Shown one piece after another: positions 17,434-26,577 of a stretch of DNA of 64,000 bases; positions within the stretch are counted from its first letter, which is position 1; the number at the start of each line of letters is the position of its first letter. The DNA lies in assembly GCF_041431415.1 (NCBI RefSeq), contig NZ_CP107845.1, forward strand, positions 2,728,001-2,792,000, in the 5' to 3' direction. A program made the position numbers and the translations under genes. Origin of the DNA: Streptomyces sp. NBC_00513 (GTDB taxonomy: Bacteria > Actinomycetota > Actinomycetes > Streptomycetales > Streptomycetaceae). Under the pieces are notes generated by a model. The model made no database searches and was not told the origin of the DNA. It worked only from the letters and a program-made list of their open reading frames with translations.

Positions 17434-18471
17434 GTGACCGTCAGCCTTGACCAGTTGCGCCGCTGCCACGTCGCCGTCGACCTGGGGGCGGCCAGGACCC
17501 GCGTGTACGTGAAGGGCGCCGGCCTCGTCGTCGACGAACCCAGCGTGGCCGCGGTGAACACCCGGACCGGGGCACTCATCGCCGTGGGCACCTTCGCCGA
17601 ACGGATGACCGGCCGCACACCCGACTACATCCGGGTCGTGCGCCCCGTCTCCGGCGGCACCGTCGTCGACATCGAGATGGCCCAGCGGATGCTGCGTCAC
17701 CTCCTCGGCGAGAAGCTGCGGCGCGCCCTGCGCCGCAAGCCCCGGCTGCGGGCCGCGGCCTGCACCCCGCACGACGCCGACCCCCTGGCCCAGCGGGCCA
17801 CCGTGGAGACGCTGGTCGGGCTCGGCGCCCGGCGCGTCGAACTCGTCGACACCCTGATCGCGGCGGCCGTCGGCTGCGGCCTGCCCGTGGAGCAGCCGAC
17901 CGCGACCATGATCATGGTGTGCGGGGCGGCGGCCACGCAGGTGGCGGTCCTCTCCCTCGGTTCGATCGTCACGGCCGAGCGGATCCCCGTCGGCGGCGAG
18001 GCCATCGACCACGCGATCGTCCAGCACCTGCGGCACGCGCACGAGCTGATGCTGCCCAGCCAGGCCGTCCGGCCGCTCCAGCTGGCCCTGCACGGCAACG
18101 GCATCACCCCCGACGGGCCGGCCTCCACCCTCATCCACGGCCGCGACGTGGCCACCGGGCTCGCCCGCTCGGTACAGGTGGACACCGCCGCGGTCCGCGA
18201 CGCGATCTTCACCCCGCTGACCGCCGTCCTCGACGGGATCGGCAAGGTGCTGCGGGACTGCCCGCCGGACCTGGTCGCGGACCTGACGGACCGAGGGATC
18301 ATGATGGTGGGAGGCAGCGCCCTGCTGCCGGGCCTGGACCAGATGCTGCGGGACGCCACCGGGATGCCCGTCGCCATCGCGGAACGTCCCGACGTGTGCG
18401 CCGTACTGGGTCTCGGCGCGATGCTCGAAGGAAAGATCACCCCCATGGTTCTCAACCCGCTGGCCGGATGA
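17434..18471 (+). CDS. mbl: MreB/Mbl-like actin homologue
   Basis: This 345-aa actin-fold protein starts at a GTG (17434) behind GGGAGGATCC. It keeps the phosphate-1 loop (VDLGAARTRVYVKG, about 15-28) and the late GGSALLPGLDQML segment, but the usual catalytic phosphate-2 loop is divergent (MVCGAAATQVAVLSLG), so nucleotide turnover may be altered. Streptomyces Mbl (SCO2451, recalled) acts with MreB in aerial hyphae and spore-wall assembly. Its stop overlaps the GAF kinase start by 4 bp (ATGA), so the two are coupled. Confidence 0.8.
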   Translation: MTVSLDQLRRCHVAVDLGAARTRVYVKGAGLVVDEPSVAAVNTRTGALIAVGTFAERMTGRTPDYIRVVRPVSGGTVVDIEMAQRMLRHLLGEKLRRALRRKPRLRAAACTPHDADPLAQRATVETLVGLGARRVELVDTLIAAAVGCGLPVEQPTATMIMVCGAAATQVAVLSLGSIVTAERIPVGGEAIDHAIVQHLRHAHELMLPSQAVRPLQLALHGNGITPDGPASTLIHGRDVATGLARSVQVDTAAVRDAIFTPLTAVLDGIGKVLRDCPPDLVADLTDRGIMMVGGSALLPGLDQMLRDATGMPVAIAERPDVCAVLGLGAMLEGKITPMVLNPLAG

Positions 18472-20051
18472 CGCTGGACCCGAAGGAGACCGCGGCCGAA
18501 CGGTCCGCCCTGCCCGCCCTGCTGGAGGCGGTCCTCTCGGTCGGCTCCGAACTGGAGCTGCGCACCACCCTCCAGCACATCGTGGAGTCGGCCGCCGCAC
18601 TGTGCGGCGCCCGCTACGGCGCGCTCGGGGTCGTCGACCCCGAGCGCGCCCGGCTGACCGAACTGTTCACCGCCGGACTGACCGAGGCCGAACGGGCCGC
18701 GATCCCCCGGCTCCCCGACGGCCGGTCCGGGGTGCTCGGAGCGCTGATCGCGGACGCCCGGCCGCTGATGCTGGACGACCTCGCGCGGGACCCCCGCTCG
18801 GTGGGCTTCCCGCCCGGCCACCCACCCATGCGCACCTTCCTCGGAGTGCCGATCCGGGTGCACACGGAGGTCTTCGGCAACCTGTACCTCACCGAGAAGC
18901 AGGGCGGCGGCGCGTTCACCGACGAGGACCTCGCGCTGCTGCGCGTCCTGGCCTCGCAGGCGGGCATAGCGATCGGCAACGCCCGGCTGTACGAGACCGC
19001 GCGCCGCCGGGAGCGCTGGATCGAGGGCGCCGCTGCCGTGACCACGGCCCTGCTGGCGGGCCGCCCGGCCGCGGACGCGCTGAAGTGCGTGGCCGAACGG
19101 GCCCGGCTGCTCGCGGACGCGGCGGCCGGCGTGGTGCTCCAGCCGACACCCGAGGGCGGCATGGAGATCGTCGCGGCCTCCACGCACGGCGACCCCGGCG
19201 ACATGGTCGGCACCGCCATCGCCCCCGGCTCGGCGGTCCTGGAGCAACTGCTCGGCGGCGAGCCGGTCTTCATAGAGGACTCGGCGACGGATCCGCGGAT
19301 GACCACGCACGTGCGGGTGCGGTTCGGCCCCAGCATGATGCTCCCCTTGCAGAGCGGCGGTCAGCTCATCGGCACACTGGCCCTGCCCCGCGAGCGCGGC
19401 GGGCGGCCGTACGACGCGGTGGACCGGCTGCTGGCCTCGCAGTTCGCCTCCCAGGCGGCGCTGGCGCTCGTCCTCGCGGACGCGCAGCACGACCGGGAGC
19501 AGTTGGCCGTGTACGAGGACCGCGACCGGATCGCGCGGGACCTGCACGACCTCGTGGTCCAGCGACTGTTCGCGACGGAGATGATGCTGGAGAGCACCAA
19601 GAAGCGCTCGGCGGCCGCCCCCGCCGGGGACACCGTCGGCGACGAACTCGGCCGGGCGGTCGACGAACTGGACTCCACGATCCAGGAGGTCCGCACGGCC
19701 ATCTTCGCTCTCCAGCAGCCGCCCACCGACGCCCCGACCACCTTCCGCGGCCGGGTGCTGCGCGAGACGGGCGGCGCGGCGGTGCTGCTGGGCTTCCAAC
19801 CGTCCGTGCACTTCGAGGGCGCCGTGGACACCCTGCTCACGGAACCGGTCGCCGGCGACCTGCTGTCCACCCTGCGCGGGGCGCTGGCCTCGGCCCACCG
19901 CCGGGCCGAGGTCACCTCCATCCGGGTCGGGGTGAACGCCACTCCGACCCGGGTCAGGCTGACGGTCTCCGACGACGGCCGCACCGAGACGGGCGCCCGG
20001 GGCACGACGCTGACCTGGGAGTCGCCGCTCCAGGGCAACCGCCTGACCTAG
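18468..20051 (+). CDS. GAF-domain HisKA_3 sensor kinase with degenerate ATPase domain
   Basis: This 527-aa cytosolic protein resembles DevS/DosT: GAF domains at about 25-175 and 190-340, then a HisKA_3 dimerisation region with phospho-acceptor His360 (RIARDLHDLVVQRLF). The C-terminal ATPase is eroded. The N-box, normally like REALSN, reads RGALAS at 470-475 with the Glu and Asn lost, and no GxGL G2 box follows the DDG at 502-504. It probably cannot autophosphorylate normally and may act as a sensor or scaffold. No response regulator is adjacent. It is coupled to the Mbl-like gene and overlaps the convergent Lrp stop. Confidence 0.85.
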   Translation: MTLDPKETAAERSALPALLEAVLSVGSELELRTTLQHIVESAAALCGARYGALGVVDPERARLTELFTAGLTEAERAAIPRLPDGRSGVLGALIADARPLMLDDLARDPRSVGFPPGHPPMRTFLGVPIRVHTEVFGNLYLTEKQGGGAFTDEDLALLRVLASQAGIAIGNARLYETARRRERWIEGAAAVTTALLAGRPAADALKCVAERARLLADAAAGVVLQPTPEGGMEIVAASTHGDPGDMVGTAIAPGSAVLEQLLGGEPVFIEDSATDPRMTTHVRVRFGPSMMLPLQSGGQLIGTLALPRERGGRPYDAVDRLLASQFASQAALALVLADAQHDREQLAVYEDRDRIARDLHDLVVQRLFATEMMLESTKKRSAAAPAGDTVGDELGRAVDELDSTIQEVRTAIFALQQPPTDAPTTFRGRVLRETGGAAVLLGFQPSVHFEGAVDTLLTEPVAGDLLSTLRGALASAHRRAEVTSIRVGVNATPTRVRLTVSDDGRTETGARGTTLTWESPLQGNRLT

Positions 20052-20479
20052 GAAGTGTTCGCCGAGCGCAGGGCGAGGCGGGTGCTGGACTGGGCGACCC
20101 CGGTCTCCCGCTTGAGGCGGCGCAACAGCGCGTCGAGGGCCGTCGCGTCGGCGACCCGGGCCCGTACGAGGTAGTCGTACTCCCCGGTGACGTGCACGAC
20201 CTCGGTGATCCCGGGCAGCCTGGCGACCCGCTGCTCGAACTCCTCGTTGGTGACGTCCTGGCGCAGCGTGAGGTCGATGAAGACGACGAGGCCGCCCCGG
20301 GTGTCGGCGGCCGGGTCGACGACGACGGTGAATCCGAGGATCACCCCGTCCCGGCGCATCCGGCGCACGCGGTCGGCGGTGGCGTTGGCACTGAGGCCGA
20401 CGCGGACGCCGAGGTCACGGTACGAGATCCGCGCATCCTGCTGCAGGATGCCGAGGATCTCCCTGTCGAGACGGTCCAT
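20048..20479 (-). CDS. Lrp/AsnC-family regulator
   Basis: This 143-aa protein starts at the ATG at 20479 (MDRLDREIL). It has an N-terminal HTH (SYRDLGVRVGLSANATADRVRRM) and a C-terminal RAM domain (GITEVVHVTGEYDYLVRARV) that binds amino acids. It is divergent, over 70 bp, from a LysE-type exporter: the classic regulator/exporter pair in which the regulator activates export when the amino acid accumulates. Its stop overlaps the sensor-kinase stop by a few bases. Confidence 0.92.
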   Translation of the reverse strand: MDRLDREILGILQQDARISYRDLGVRVGLSANATADRVRRMRRDGVILGFTVVVDPAADTRGGLVVFIDLTLRQDVTNEEFEQRVARLPGITEVVHVTGEYDYLVRARVADATALDALLRRLKRETGVAQSSTRLALRSANTS

Positions 20480-20549
20480 GCCGCGATTGTCGCAGCGGGG
20501 GCCGATATCCGCCGCCATGCGCCGGGGCGCACGACGCATCCTCACGGGC

Positions 20550-21212
20550 ATGAGCGAACTGATGGGTCCGGCGGTGTCGGGGGCGGTGGCGGGCCTGGGC
20601 GTGGCGATGCCGATGGGTGCCATGAGCGTGCTGTTGCTCCAGGAGGCGATGCGGCACCGCGGGGCGGCCGTGGCCGCGGCGACGGGCATCGCGGCGGTGG
20701 ACCTCGGCTACGCGACGCTCGCGACGATGGCGGGGCCCTGGGTCGCTTCCCACGTCGCGCCCGTCGAGGCCTGGGTCCGACTGGCATCCGCCCTGGTCCT
20801 GCTGGTCATCGCGGCGCGGGGACTGCGCTCCGCGACGGCCGTGCCCGCGCGGTGCGCGGCGCCCGCGACAACGGCCGCATCCGGCCCCCCGGCGGTCGGT
20901 ACGGAGGCCTCCCGGCCGGGCAGGGCCTTCGGCCGCTTTGTCGCCCTCACCGCCGTGAACCCCACCACCGCGCTGTACTTCGTCGCGCTCACCACCGCCC
21001 AGGGCGGCGGTCTGGGCAGCGGCCCGACCGGAGCCGCCTTCCTCGCGGGCGTCGCCGTCGCCTCCCTGCTGTGGCAGCAGTTCCTCGTCGTCCTCGGCTC
21101 CTTCGCGGGGGCGAGGGTCTCCCCCGCCGTCCGCGTCCGGACGTTCCGCCTCGGTCACGGTCTCGTCGCCGGCTACGCCCTGAAGATCGCCTTCCCCCTC
21201 CCCTGGACCTGA
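20550..21212 (+). CDS. LysE/RhtB-type amino-acid exporter
   Basis: This is a 220-aa membrane protein with about six TM segments and the LysE-family N-terminus (GLGVAMPMGAMSVLLLQEAM, residues about 14-33) plus the mid-protein TAVNPTTALYF motif. It should export an amino acid or derivative across the plasma membrane. The variable loop at about 98-120 is Ala/Gly-rich. Divergent from the Lrp-type regulator, which is its probable activator. Confidence 0.9.
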   Translation: MSELMGPAVSGAVAGLGVAMPMGAMSVLLLQEAMRHRGAAVAAATGIAAVDLGYATLATMAGPWVASHVAPVEAWVRLASALVLLVIAARGLRSATAVPARCAAPATTAASGPPAVGTEASRPGRAFGRFVALTAVNPTTALYFVALTTAQGGGLGSGPTGAAFLAGVAVASLLWQQFLVVLGSFAGARVSPAVRVRTFRLGHGLVAGYALKIAFPLPWT

Positions 21213-21346
21213 CCCGGGCCGTGCGCGGGCGTGTGAGTCGGACGGACGGGCCGGGCGGACGGGCAGACCGGGACGGGCACAGGATGTCGGGTGGGGCGGG
21301 ACGCGCCCGCCCTAGCGTGGGACCTCGAAAGGGAAGGAGTCCGGGA

Positions 21347-22213
21347 ATGCTGGAGCGCCTGAACCAGGCCATGGAACACATCGAGTCGCACCTCGACCAG
21401 CCGATCGACGCGGCCGAACTGGCCCGCGTGGCGCTGACGTCGGAGTACCACTTCCGGCGCATGTTCTCCGCGCTGGCCGGCATGCCGCTCTCGGAGTACG
21501 TCCGTCGCCGGCGGCTGACCCTGGCGGGCGCCGAGGTACTGGCCGGCGAACGGACCCTGCTGGACGTGGCGACGCGCCACGGCTACGGGTCGGGCGAGGC
21601 CTTCGCGCGGGCGTTCCGCGCCGTGCACGGCGTGGGCCCGGGCGAAGCCCGCCGGACGGGCGCGACGCTGAGTTCCCAGCCCCGGATGTCCTTCCGCCTC
21701 ATCGTCGAAGGGAGCAGCAGCATGCGGTACAGGATCACGGAGAAGGCGGAGTTCCGGGTGGCCGGCCTGAGGGCACGCGTCCCCCTCGTCCACGAGGGGG
21801 CGAACCCGGCCATCGCCGCGTTCATCCGCGGCATCGACCCGCAGGTCCTGCGACGGGTCGCGGAACTGTCCGACCAGGAGCCTGCGGGGATCGTCGCGGT
21901 GAGCGACCAGCTCGATCCGAGCCGGGCCGAGGGCACCGAACTCGACTACTACCACGGGGTCGTGACCGGCGGCGAGGTGCCGCCGGACCTGGACTCCCTG
22001 GTCGTGGCGGCGGGCACGTGGGCCGTCTTCGAGAACTCGGGCCCGTTCCCGCAGTCTCTCCAGCACCTGTGGCGGGACGTGTTCACGCAGTGGTTCCCCT
22101 CGAACCCGTACCTGAGCAGGTCGGGGCCGGAGATCCTGCGCGTGCGGCTGTCGCCGGACGGGGAGCGGGCGGACGCGGAACTGTGGATCCCGGTGGAACG
22201 CTCGACCCCCTGA
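21347..22213 (+). CDS. AraC-family regulator with GyrI-like effector domain
   Basis: This 288-aa protein starts at the ATG at 21347 after GGGAAGGAG. The N-terminal AraC double HTH (LARVALTSEYHFRRMFSALAG ... ATRHGYGSGEAFARAF) is joined by a short linker to a GyrI-like/SOUL domain (about 125-288; YRITEKAEFRVAGLRARVP and the late ELWIPVE), as in Rob/BmrR-type multidrug sensors. It probably senses a small hydrophobic or cationic ligand. Its target is unknown; the divergent or nearby transporters are candidates. Confidence 0.9.
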   Translation: MLERLNQAMEHIESHLDQPIDAAELARVALTSEYHFRRMFSALAGMPLSEYVRRRRLTLAGAEVLAGERTLLDVATRHGYGSGEAFARAFRAVHGVGPGEARRTGATLSSQPRMSFRLIVEGSSSMRYRITEKAEFRVAGLRARVPLVHEGANPAIAAFIRGIDPQVLRRVAELSDQEPAGIVAVSDQLDPSRAEGTELDYYHGVVTGGEVPPDLDSLVVAAGTWAVFENSGPFPQSLQHLWRDVFTQWFPSNPYLSRSGPEILRVRLSPDGERADAELWIPVERSTP

Positions 22214-22310
22214 CCGGACCACCGGGGCCGGACCACCGGACCGCGGTACCCGCCGGACCGCGGGGACCACCGACCCGGCGGGGATCTTCCTCACCCTCTA
22301 GGGTGAGCCC

Positions 22311-23651
22311 GTGACCCGCCTCTCGGCCCGCGCGGCCATCGCCTCCCTCGCCGACCCCGGCAGTTTCGTCGAACTCCCCGTACCACCACGGGAGTCGCCG
22401 GCCGACGGCCCCCTCGCGTGGAGCGGGTACGACGAGTCCCGGGCCCGCGCCGAGCTGCGGACCGGCGAGCGGGAGTCCGTCGTCACCGGGACCGTCCGCA
22501 TCGGCGGTCACGAGGCGACCCTGATCTCCTTCGAGTTCGGCTTCCTCGGGGGTTCCCTGGGCGAGCGCACCGGAGACCGGCTCGAAGCCGCGTACAGCCA
22601 CGCTCGCGCGCACCGGCTCCCCCTGGTGTCGCTGATCGCCACCGGTGGTTCCCGGATGCAGGAGGGGATGCTCGCCCTCACCCAACTCCAGCGGGTGGCC
22701 CGGCAGTCCGTGCTGACCCGCGCCGCCGGGCTCCCGCAGATCGCGGTCCTGCGGGACCCGACCACGGGCGGCGGTTGGGCGACCCTCGGGGCGGGCGCGG
22801 ACGTGGTGCTCGCGCTCCCCGGGGCGCAGGTCGGCTTCGCCGGGTCACGGGTGCGGCCGGCCGACGCGGACCCCGCGGCCTACACCGCCGAGGGGCAGTA
22901 CGCGTCCGGGCACGTGGACGCCGTGGTGCCCGCCGCTTCGCTGCCGGGCACCGTGACGGACTGGCTGCGCCTGCTGGCCGCGCCCCGGTCGACGGAGCCG
23001 GTCGAACCCCCGGCCGCGCTGGTGGACGCGACGCCGCCCGCGACGGGTTGGGAAGCCGTCGGTCAGGCCCGGCACCCCGACCGGCCGCGCGCCCGGGCCT
23101 ACCTGGACGCGTACTTCACGCTGCGCCTGCCCCTGTCGGGGGACCGGGCGGGCGGCACGGATCCCGGGATGCTGTGCGGGTTCGGGCTGCGGGAGGGGCG
23201 GGCCGTCGCGTACGCCGCCCAGTGCGGCACCGCCACCCGCCCGGCGGGCTACCGGACGGCCGCCCGTGTCATCCGCCTCGCGGACCGGCTCGGGATCCCC
23301 GTGCTGACCCTGGTGGACACCCCGGGCGCGGCCAACGACGCCGCCGCCGAACACGCGGGCGCGGGCGCGGCCATCGCGGACACGTTCGCGGCGGTGGCCG
23401 GGGCCTCGGTGCCGGTGACCACCCTGCTGATCGGCGAGGGCGGTTCGGGCGGAGCCCTGGCCCTGGCCGCGCCGGGGAACACCTGGGTCACCCCGGACAG
23501 CTACTTCTCGGTGATCGCGCCGGAGTTGGCGGCGGCCATCCTCAAGCGCCCCGCCGACCAGGCCCCGGCCACCGCGGACCAGCTCCGCGTCCGCCCGCAG
23601 GACCTGGTGGCCCTGGGGGTGGCGCGCGGGGTGGTCGCGGCGAGACGCTGA
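22311..23651 (+). CDS. Acyl-CoA carboxyltransferase, fused beta/alpha halves
   Basis: This 446-aa protein combines an N-terminal AccD-like crotonase-fold half (FEFGFLGGSLGERTGDRL, ATGGSRMQEGM) and a C-terminal AccA-like half (TLVDTPGAAND, IGEGGSGGALAL). It transfers carboxyl from biotin to an acyl-CoA. No AccD zinc ribbon is seen. No biotin carboxylase or carrier is adjacent, so the partners must be elsewhere. It starts at the GTG at 22311 with little ribosome-binding signal. It could serve acetyl-CoA or another short acyl-CoA. Confidence 0.85.
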   Translation: MTRLSARAAIASLADPGSFVELPVPPRESPADGPLAWSGYDESRARAELRTGERESVVTGTVRIGGHEATLISFEFGFLGGSLGERTGDRLEAAYSHARAHRLPLVSLIATGGSRMQEGMLALTQLQRVARQSVLTRAAGLPQIAVLRDPTTGGGWATLGAGADVVLALPGAQVGFAGSRVRPADADPAAYTAEGQYASGHVDAVVPAASLPGTVTDWLRLLAAPRSTEPVEPPAALVDATPPATGWEAVGQARHPDRPRARAYLDAYFTLRLPLSGDRAGGTDPGMLCGFGLREGRAVAYAAQCGTATRPAGYRTAARVIRLADRLGIPVLTLVDTPGAANDAAAEHAGAGAAIADTFAAVAGASVPVTTLLIGEGGSGGALALAAPGNTWVTPDSYFSVIAPELAAAILKRPADQAPATADQLRVRPQDLVALGVARGVVAARR

Positions 23652-23723
23652 GGACCGTCGTCGCCGACCAGCGGCGGGCGCAGCCGCCCGACCCCGCCAC
23701 CGGGCCCGCGTTCAGGCCCGCTT

Positions 23724-24986
23724 TCAGGCCTGCGGCGACCTGGCGTCGTACCGCGCGAACCCGCGCCACCACGCGGCCAGCAGCCCCACCACCAGGACGC
23801 AGGCCAGCCCCCCGCCCGTGATCGCCACGGCGGGGGAGGTCAGGTCGGCCACGGTTCCGGCGAGGAAGTCCCCGAGCCGGGGTCCGCCCGCGACGACCAC
23901 GATGAAGACGCCCTGGAGCCGGCCCCGCATCTCGTCGGGGCTGGCGGCCTGCATCATCGTGGAGCGGAACACCATGGAGATGGTGTCGGAGCAGCCGGCG
24001 AGGGCGAGGAAGAACAGTCCGAGCCACAGGTTCCGGGTCAGTCCGAAGACGGCGATGGCCAGCCCCCAGGCGGCGACGGACAGGAGGATGGCCAGGCCGT
24101 GCCGCCGGATCCGCCCCAGCCAGCCGGAGAACACCCCGCCCAGCAGCGCCCCGACGGCCGGAGCCGCCACCAGCAGGCCGACCGTCTTGGCGTCGCCGCC
24201 GTACCAGAGCCCGGCGATGGCCGGGAACAGCGCGCGGGGGTGCGCCAGCACCATGGCCGCCATGTCCGAGAAGAAGGTCATCCGAATGTTGGGCCTGGTC
24301 CCGAGGAACCGCAGCCCGTCCAGCACGGAGGCCCGGCCCCGGACCCCTTCGGCCCGGTCGGGCTTCATCGAGGGCAACCGCCACATCGCGTAGAGGGCGG
24401 CGCAGAAGGTGACGGCGTCGACCAGGTAGGCGGCCTGGTACCCCCACCAGCCGACGATGAGCCCGCCCAGGACGGGGCCGATCATCGTGCCGGAGGTCAT
24501 CGTGACGGAGCCCAGCGCGTTGGCCGCCGGGAGCTGCTCGGGCGGCAGCAGCCTCGGGATCATCGCCGACCGGGCCGGCCCGTTGAGCGCCCCGCAGACC
24601 GCCTGGAGCGCGACGATCGTGTAGAGCAGCCAGACCCGGTGGTAGTCGAGGAGCGCGGCGGCGGCCAGCGCGACGGACAGGACCGCCAGCCCCGTGGAGC
24701 TGTGGAGGCCGAGCTTGCGCCGGTCCACGGTGTCCGCGATGGCGCCGCCGTAGAGACCGAAGACCACGAGCGGCACGAGGGAGAAGAGGCCGACGAGCCC
24801 GACGGAGAAGCTGGACCCGGTGATCTCGTAGACCTGGAGGGAGATGGCCAGGGCGGTCATCGCCTGGCCCATCCAGGAGATGGTCCCGCCGACCCACAGC
24901 CGCCGGTAGTCCGGGGAGGTGCGCAGCGGGGTCAGGTCGGCGAATATGCGCCGCCGGGGTCGGGGAGGGGACGTCGTACCGGTCAC
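23724..24986 (-). CDS. MFS transporter (DHA3/EntS-like)
   Basis: This is a 420-aa transporter with about 12 TM segments. I chose the GTG at 24986 (VTGTTSPPRPRR); longer in-frame starts add a Gly/Arg-rich stretch without character. The loop between TM2 and TM3 has ADTVDRRK, the MFS motif A, and PARSAMIPRLLPPEQLPAANAL is typical of the DHA3 drug/siderophore exporter branch. The substrate is unknown. It is convergent with the carboxyltransferase gene and divergent from the YbdK-type ligase. Confidence 0.87.
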   Translation of the reverse strand: MTGTTSPPRPRRRIFADLTPLRTSPDYRRLWVGGTISWMGQAMTALAISLQVYEITGSSFSVGLVGLFSLVPLVVFGLYGGAIADTVDRRKLGLHSSTGLAVLSVALAAAALLDYHRVWLLYTIVALQAVCGALNGPARSAMIPRLLPPEQLPAANALGSVTMTSGTMIGPVLGGLIVGWWGYQAAYLVDAVTFCAALYAMWRLPSMKPDRAEGVRGRASVLDGLRFLGTRPNIRMTFFSDMAAMVLAHPRALFPAIAGLWYGGDAKTVGLLVAAPAVGALLGGVFSGWLGRIRRHGLAILLSVAAWGLAIAVFGLTRNLWLGLFFLALAGCSDTISMVFRSTMMQAASPDEMRGRLQGVFIVVVAGGPRLGDFLAGTVADLTSPAVAITGGGLACVLVVGLLAAWWRGFARYDARSPQA

Positions 24987-25201
24987 ATCGGATGATAACC
25001 AGCGGCCCGCGCGCGGCTCTCGTCCTTTTCCCGCCCGTTCACACCCGCGCAACAGCCGCCCCACCGGAACCGGGCACCCCACCCCGAGTCTGCCCTTGCC
25101 GCTAACTCGCCATTATCACCGGACATTTGACCGAATCGGCGTACCCTCCCCGCCTCCCGCTCGGCTCATGATGAAAAGACTCGTATGTCCAGGGAGGCGT
25201 A

Positions 25202-26389
25202 GTGATCGAACCTGGCAACAGCACGACGAGCACCAGTCACACCGGCATCCGCGCCGCGGGCAACGGCGGGCCGCACCTCATGGGCGGCGACACGGCCCCC
25301 CTCACGCTCGGGGTCGAGGAGGAGTTCCTCCTCGTGGACGCCCGCACCCTGCGCGTGGTCCCGGCCGCCCCCCTCGTCCTCGCCACCGCCGCGGGGCTGC
25401 CGCACGAACTGCACCCCGAGGGAACCCGCTACCAAGTGGAGATCGCCACCCCGATCGCGGACTCGGCGGCCACCCTGCGGGCGGAGCTCGCCGCCCTGCG
25501 GCGCTCCCTCGGCGCGGCGGCCCGCGCCCACGGCTGCCGGCTGTTGGCGGCGCCCTCGCCGATCCTGGCCATGGAGGGGCCGCTGCACCTGACCGACGAC
25601 GAACCCCGCCAGCGCGAACAGCACCGCCGGTTCGGCGCCCTGACCGACACCCTGGTCAGCTGCGGACGCCACATCCACATCGGCACCCTCGACGTGGACA
25701 CCGCGGTGGCGGTGTCCAACCGGGTCAGACCCTGGCTGCCCACGCTGATCGCGCTGGCGGCCAACTCGCCCTTCTGGGGAGGCCGTGACACCGGCCACTC
25801 CAGCTGGCGCGCGATGGCCTGGGCGGGCTGGCCCTCGGCGGGCCTGCCCCCGCACTACACGTCCACGGCCCACTTCCGACGCTCGGTACAGACCCTGCTC
25901 GGCTCCGGGGCGGCCCTGGACACCAAGATGGTCTACTGGGACCTTCGCCCGTCCGGGCACTGGCCGACGCTCGAGATCCGGGCGCCCGACATGTCCTCGG
26001 ACATCGACTCGGCCATCCTCCAGGCGGAACTGGCCCGCGCCCTGGTGGCCACGGCCCTGCGCGAGATCGCGGAACACGTCCCCGACCCACCGGTGCGGGA
26101 CGACGTACTGCGCCTGGCCCGCTGGCGGGCGGCCCACGACGGTCTGGAGGGCTTCGGCCTGGATCCGTACTCCGGCACCGAACTCCCCGCGGCCGACCTG
26201 GCGGAAGCCCTGTTCGACCGGGTCGCCCCGGAACTGGCGGCGGCCGGCGACCTCGACCACGCGGCCAAGACCCTGGCGGGCCTGCTGCGCGACGGCTCGG
26301 GCGCCCACCGCCAACGTGTGGCGTACGCGCGCCGCCAGGACCTGATGGACGTACTGCGCCTCGTGGCGGACGACACGGAGGACGTCTAG
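25202..26389 (+). CDS. YbdK-type carboxylate-amine ligase (glutamate-cysteine ligase 2 family)
   Basis: This 395-aa enzyme starts at a GTG behind AGGGAGG. The first about 35 residues are low-complexity; the GCS2 fold begins at TLGVEEEFLLVD, with the Mg/ATP-binding Glu residues. Also visible are YQVEIATP, CGRHIHIG and LEIRAPDMSSDIDSA. The family ligates glutamate or similar carboxylates to amines with ATP; weak glutamate-cysteine ligase activity is reported for some members. Streptomyces makes mycothiol, so glutathione synthesis is unlikely; the true substrate is unknown. Confidence 0.88.
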   Translation: MIEPGNSTTSTSHTGIRAAGNGGPHLMGGDTAPLTLGVEEEFLLVDARTLRVVPAAPLVLATAAGLPHELHPEGTRYQVEIATPIADSAATLRAELAALRRSLGAAARAHGCRLLAAPSPILAMEGPLHLTDDEPRQREQHRRFGALTDTLVSCGRHIHIGTLDVDTAVAVSNRVRPWLPTLIALAANSPFWGGRDTGHSSWRAMAWAGWPSAGLPPHYTSTAHFRRSVQTLLGSGAALDTKMVYWDLRPSGHWPTLEIRAPDMSSDIDSAILQAELARALVATALREIAEHVPDPPVRDDVLRLARWRAAHDGLEGFGLDPYSGTELPAADLAEALFDRVAPELAAAGDLDHAAKTLAGLLRDGSGAHRQRVAYARRQDLMDVLRLVADDTEDV

Positions 26390-26577
26390 GAACGGCCCGC
26401 CCCGCCGACCCGACCCGCCGACCCGGGCGCCGGGTCGGCGGCCGGCGGGCCTCGCCCGCACCTCGCGCGCGGCGAAGGTCCGCACGGGGAAGCCCGCACG
26501 GGGAAGGCCGCCTCCGTCCGGTTGACCGCCTGGCGCGCCATCCCTCCCGGCCCCCGGGCGGCTGGAACCATGCGGAA

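Noticed and set aside
18602..22213. A 1203-codon frame running through the GAF kinase, Lrp, LysE and AraC genes
   Set aside because: Only its last 288 codons (from 21347) match a known family; the rest is out of frame with clear genes and is Arg/Gly-rich filler typical of high-GC DNA.
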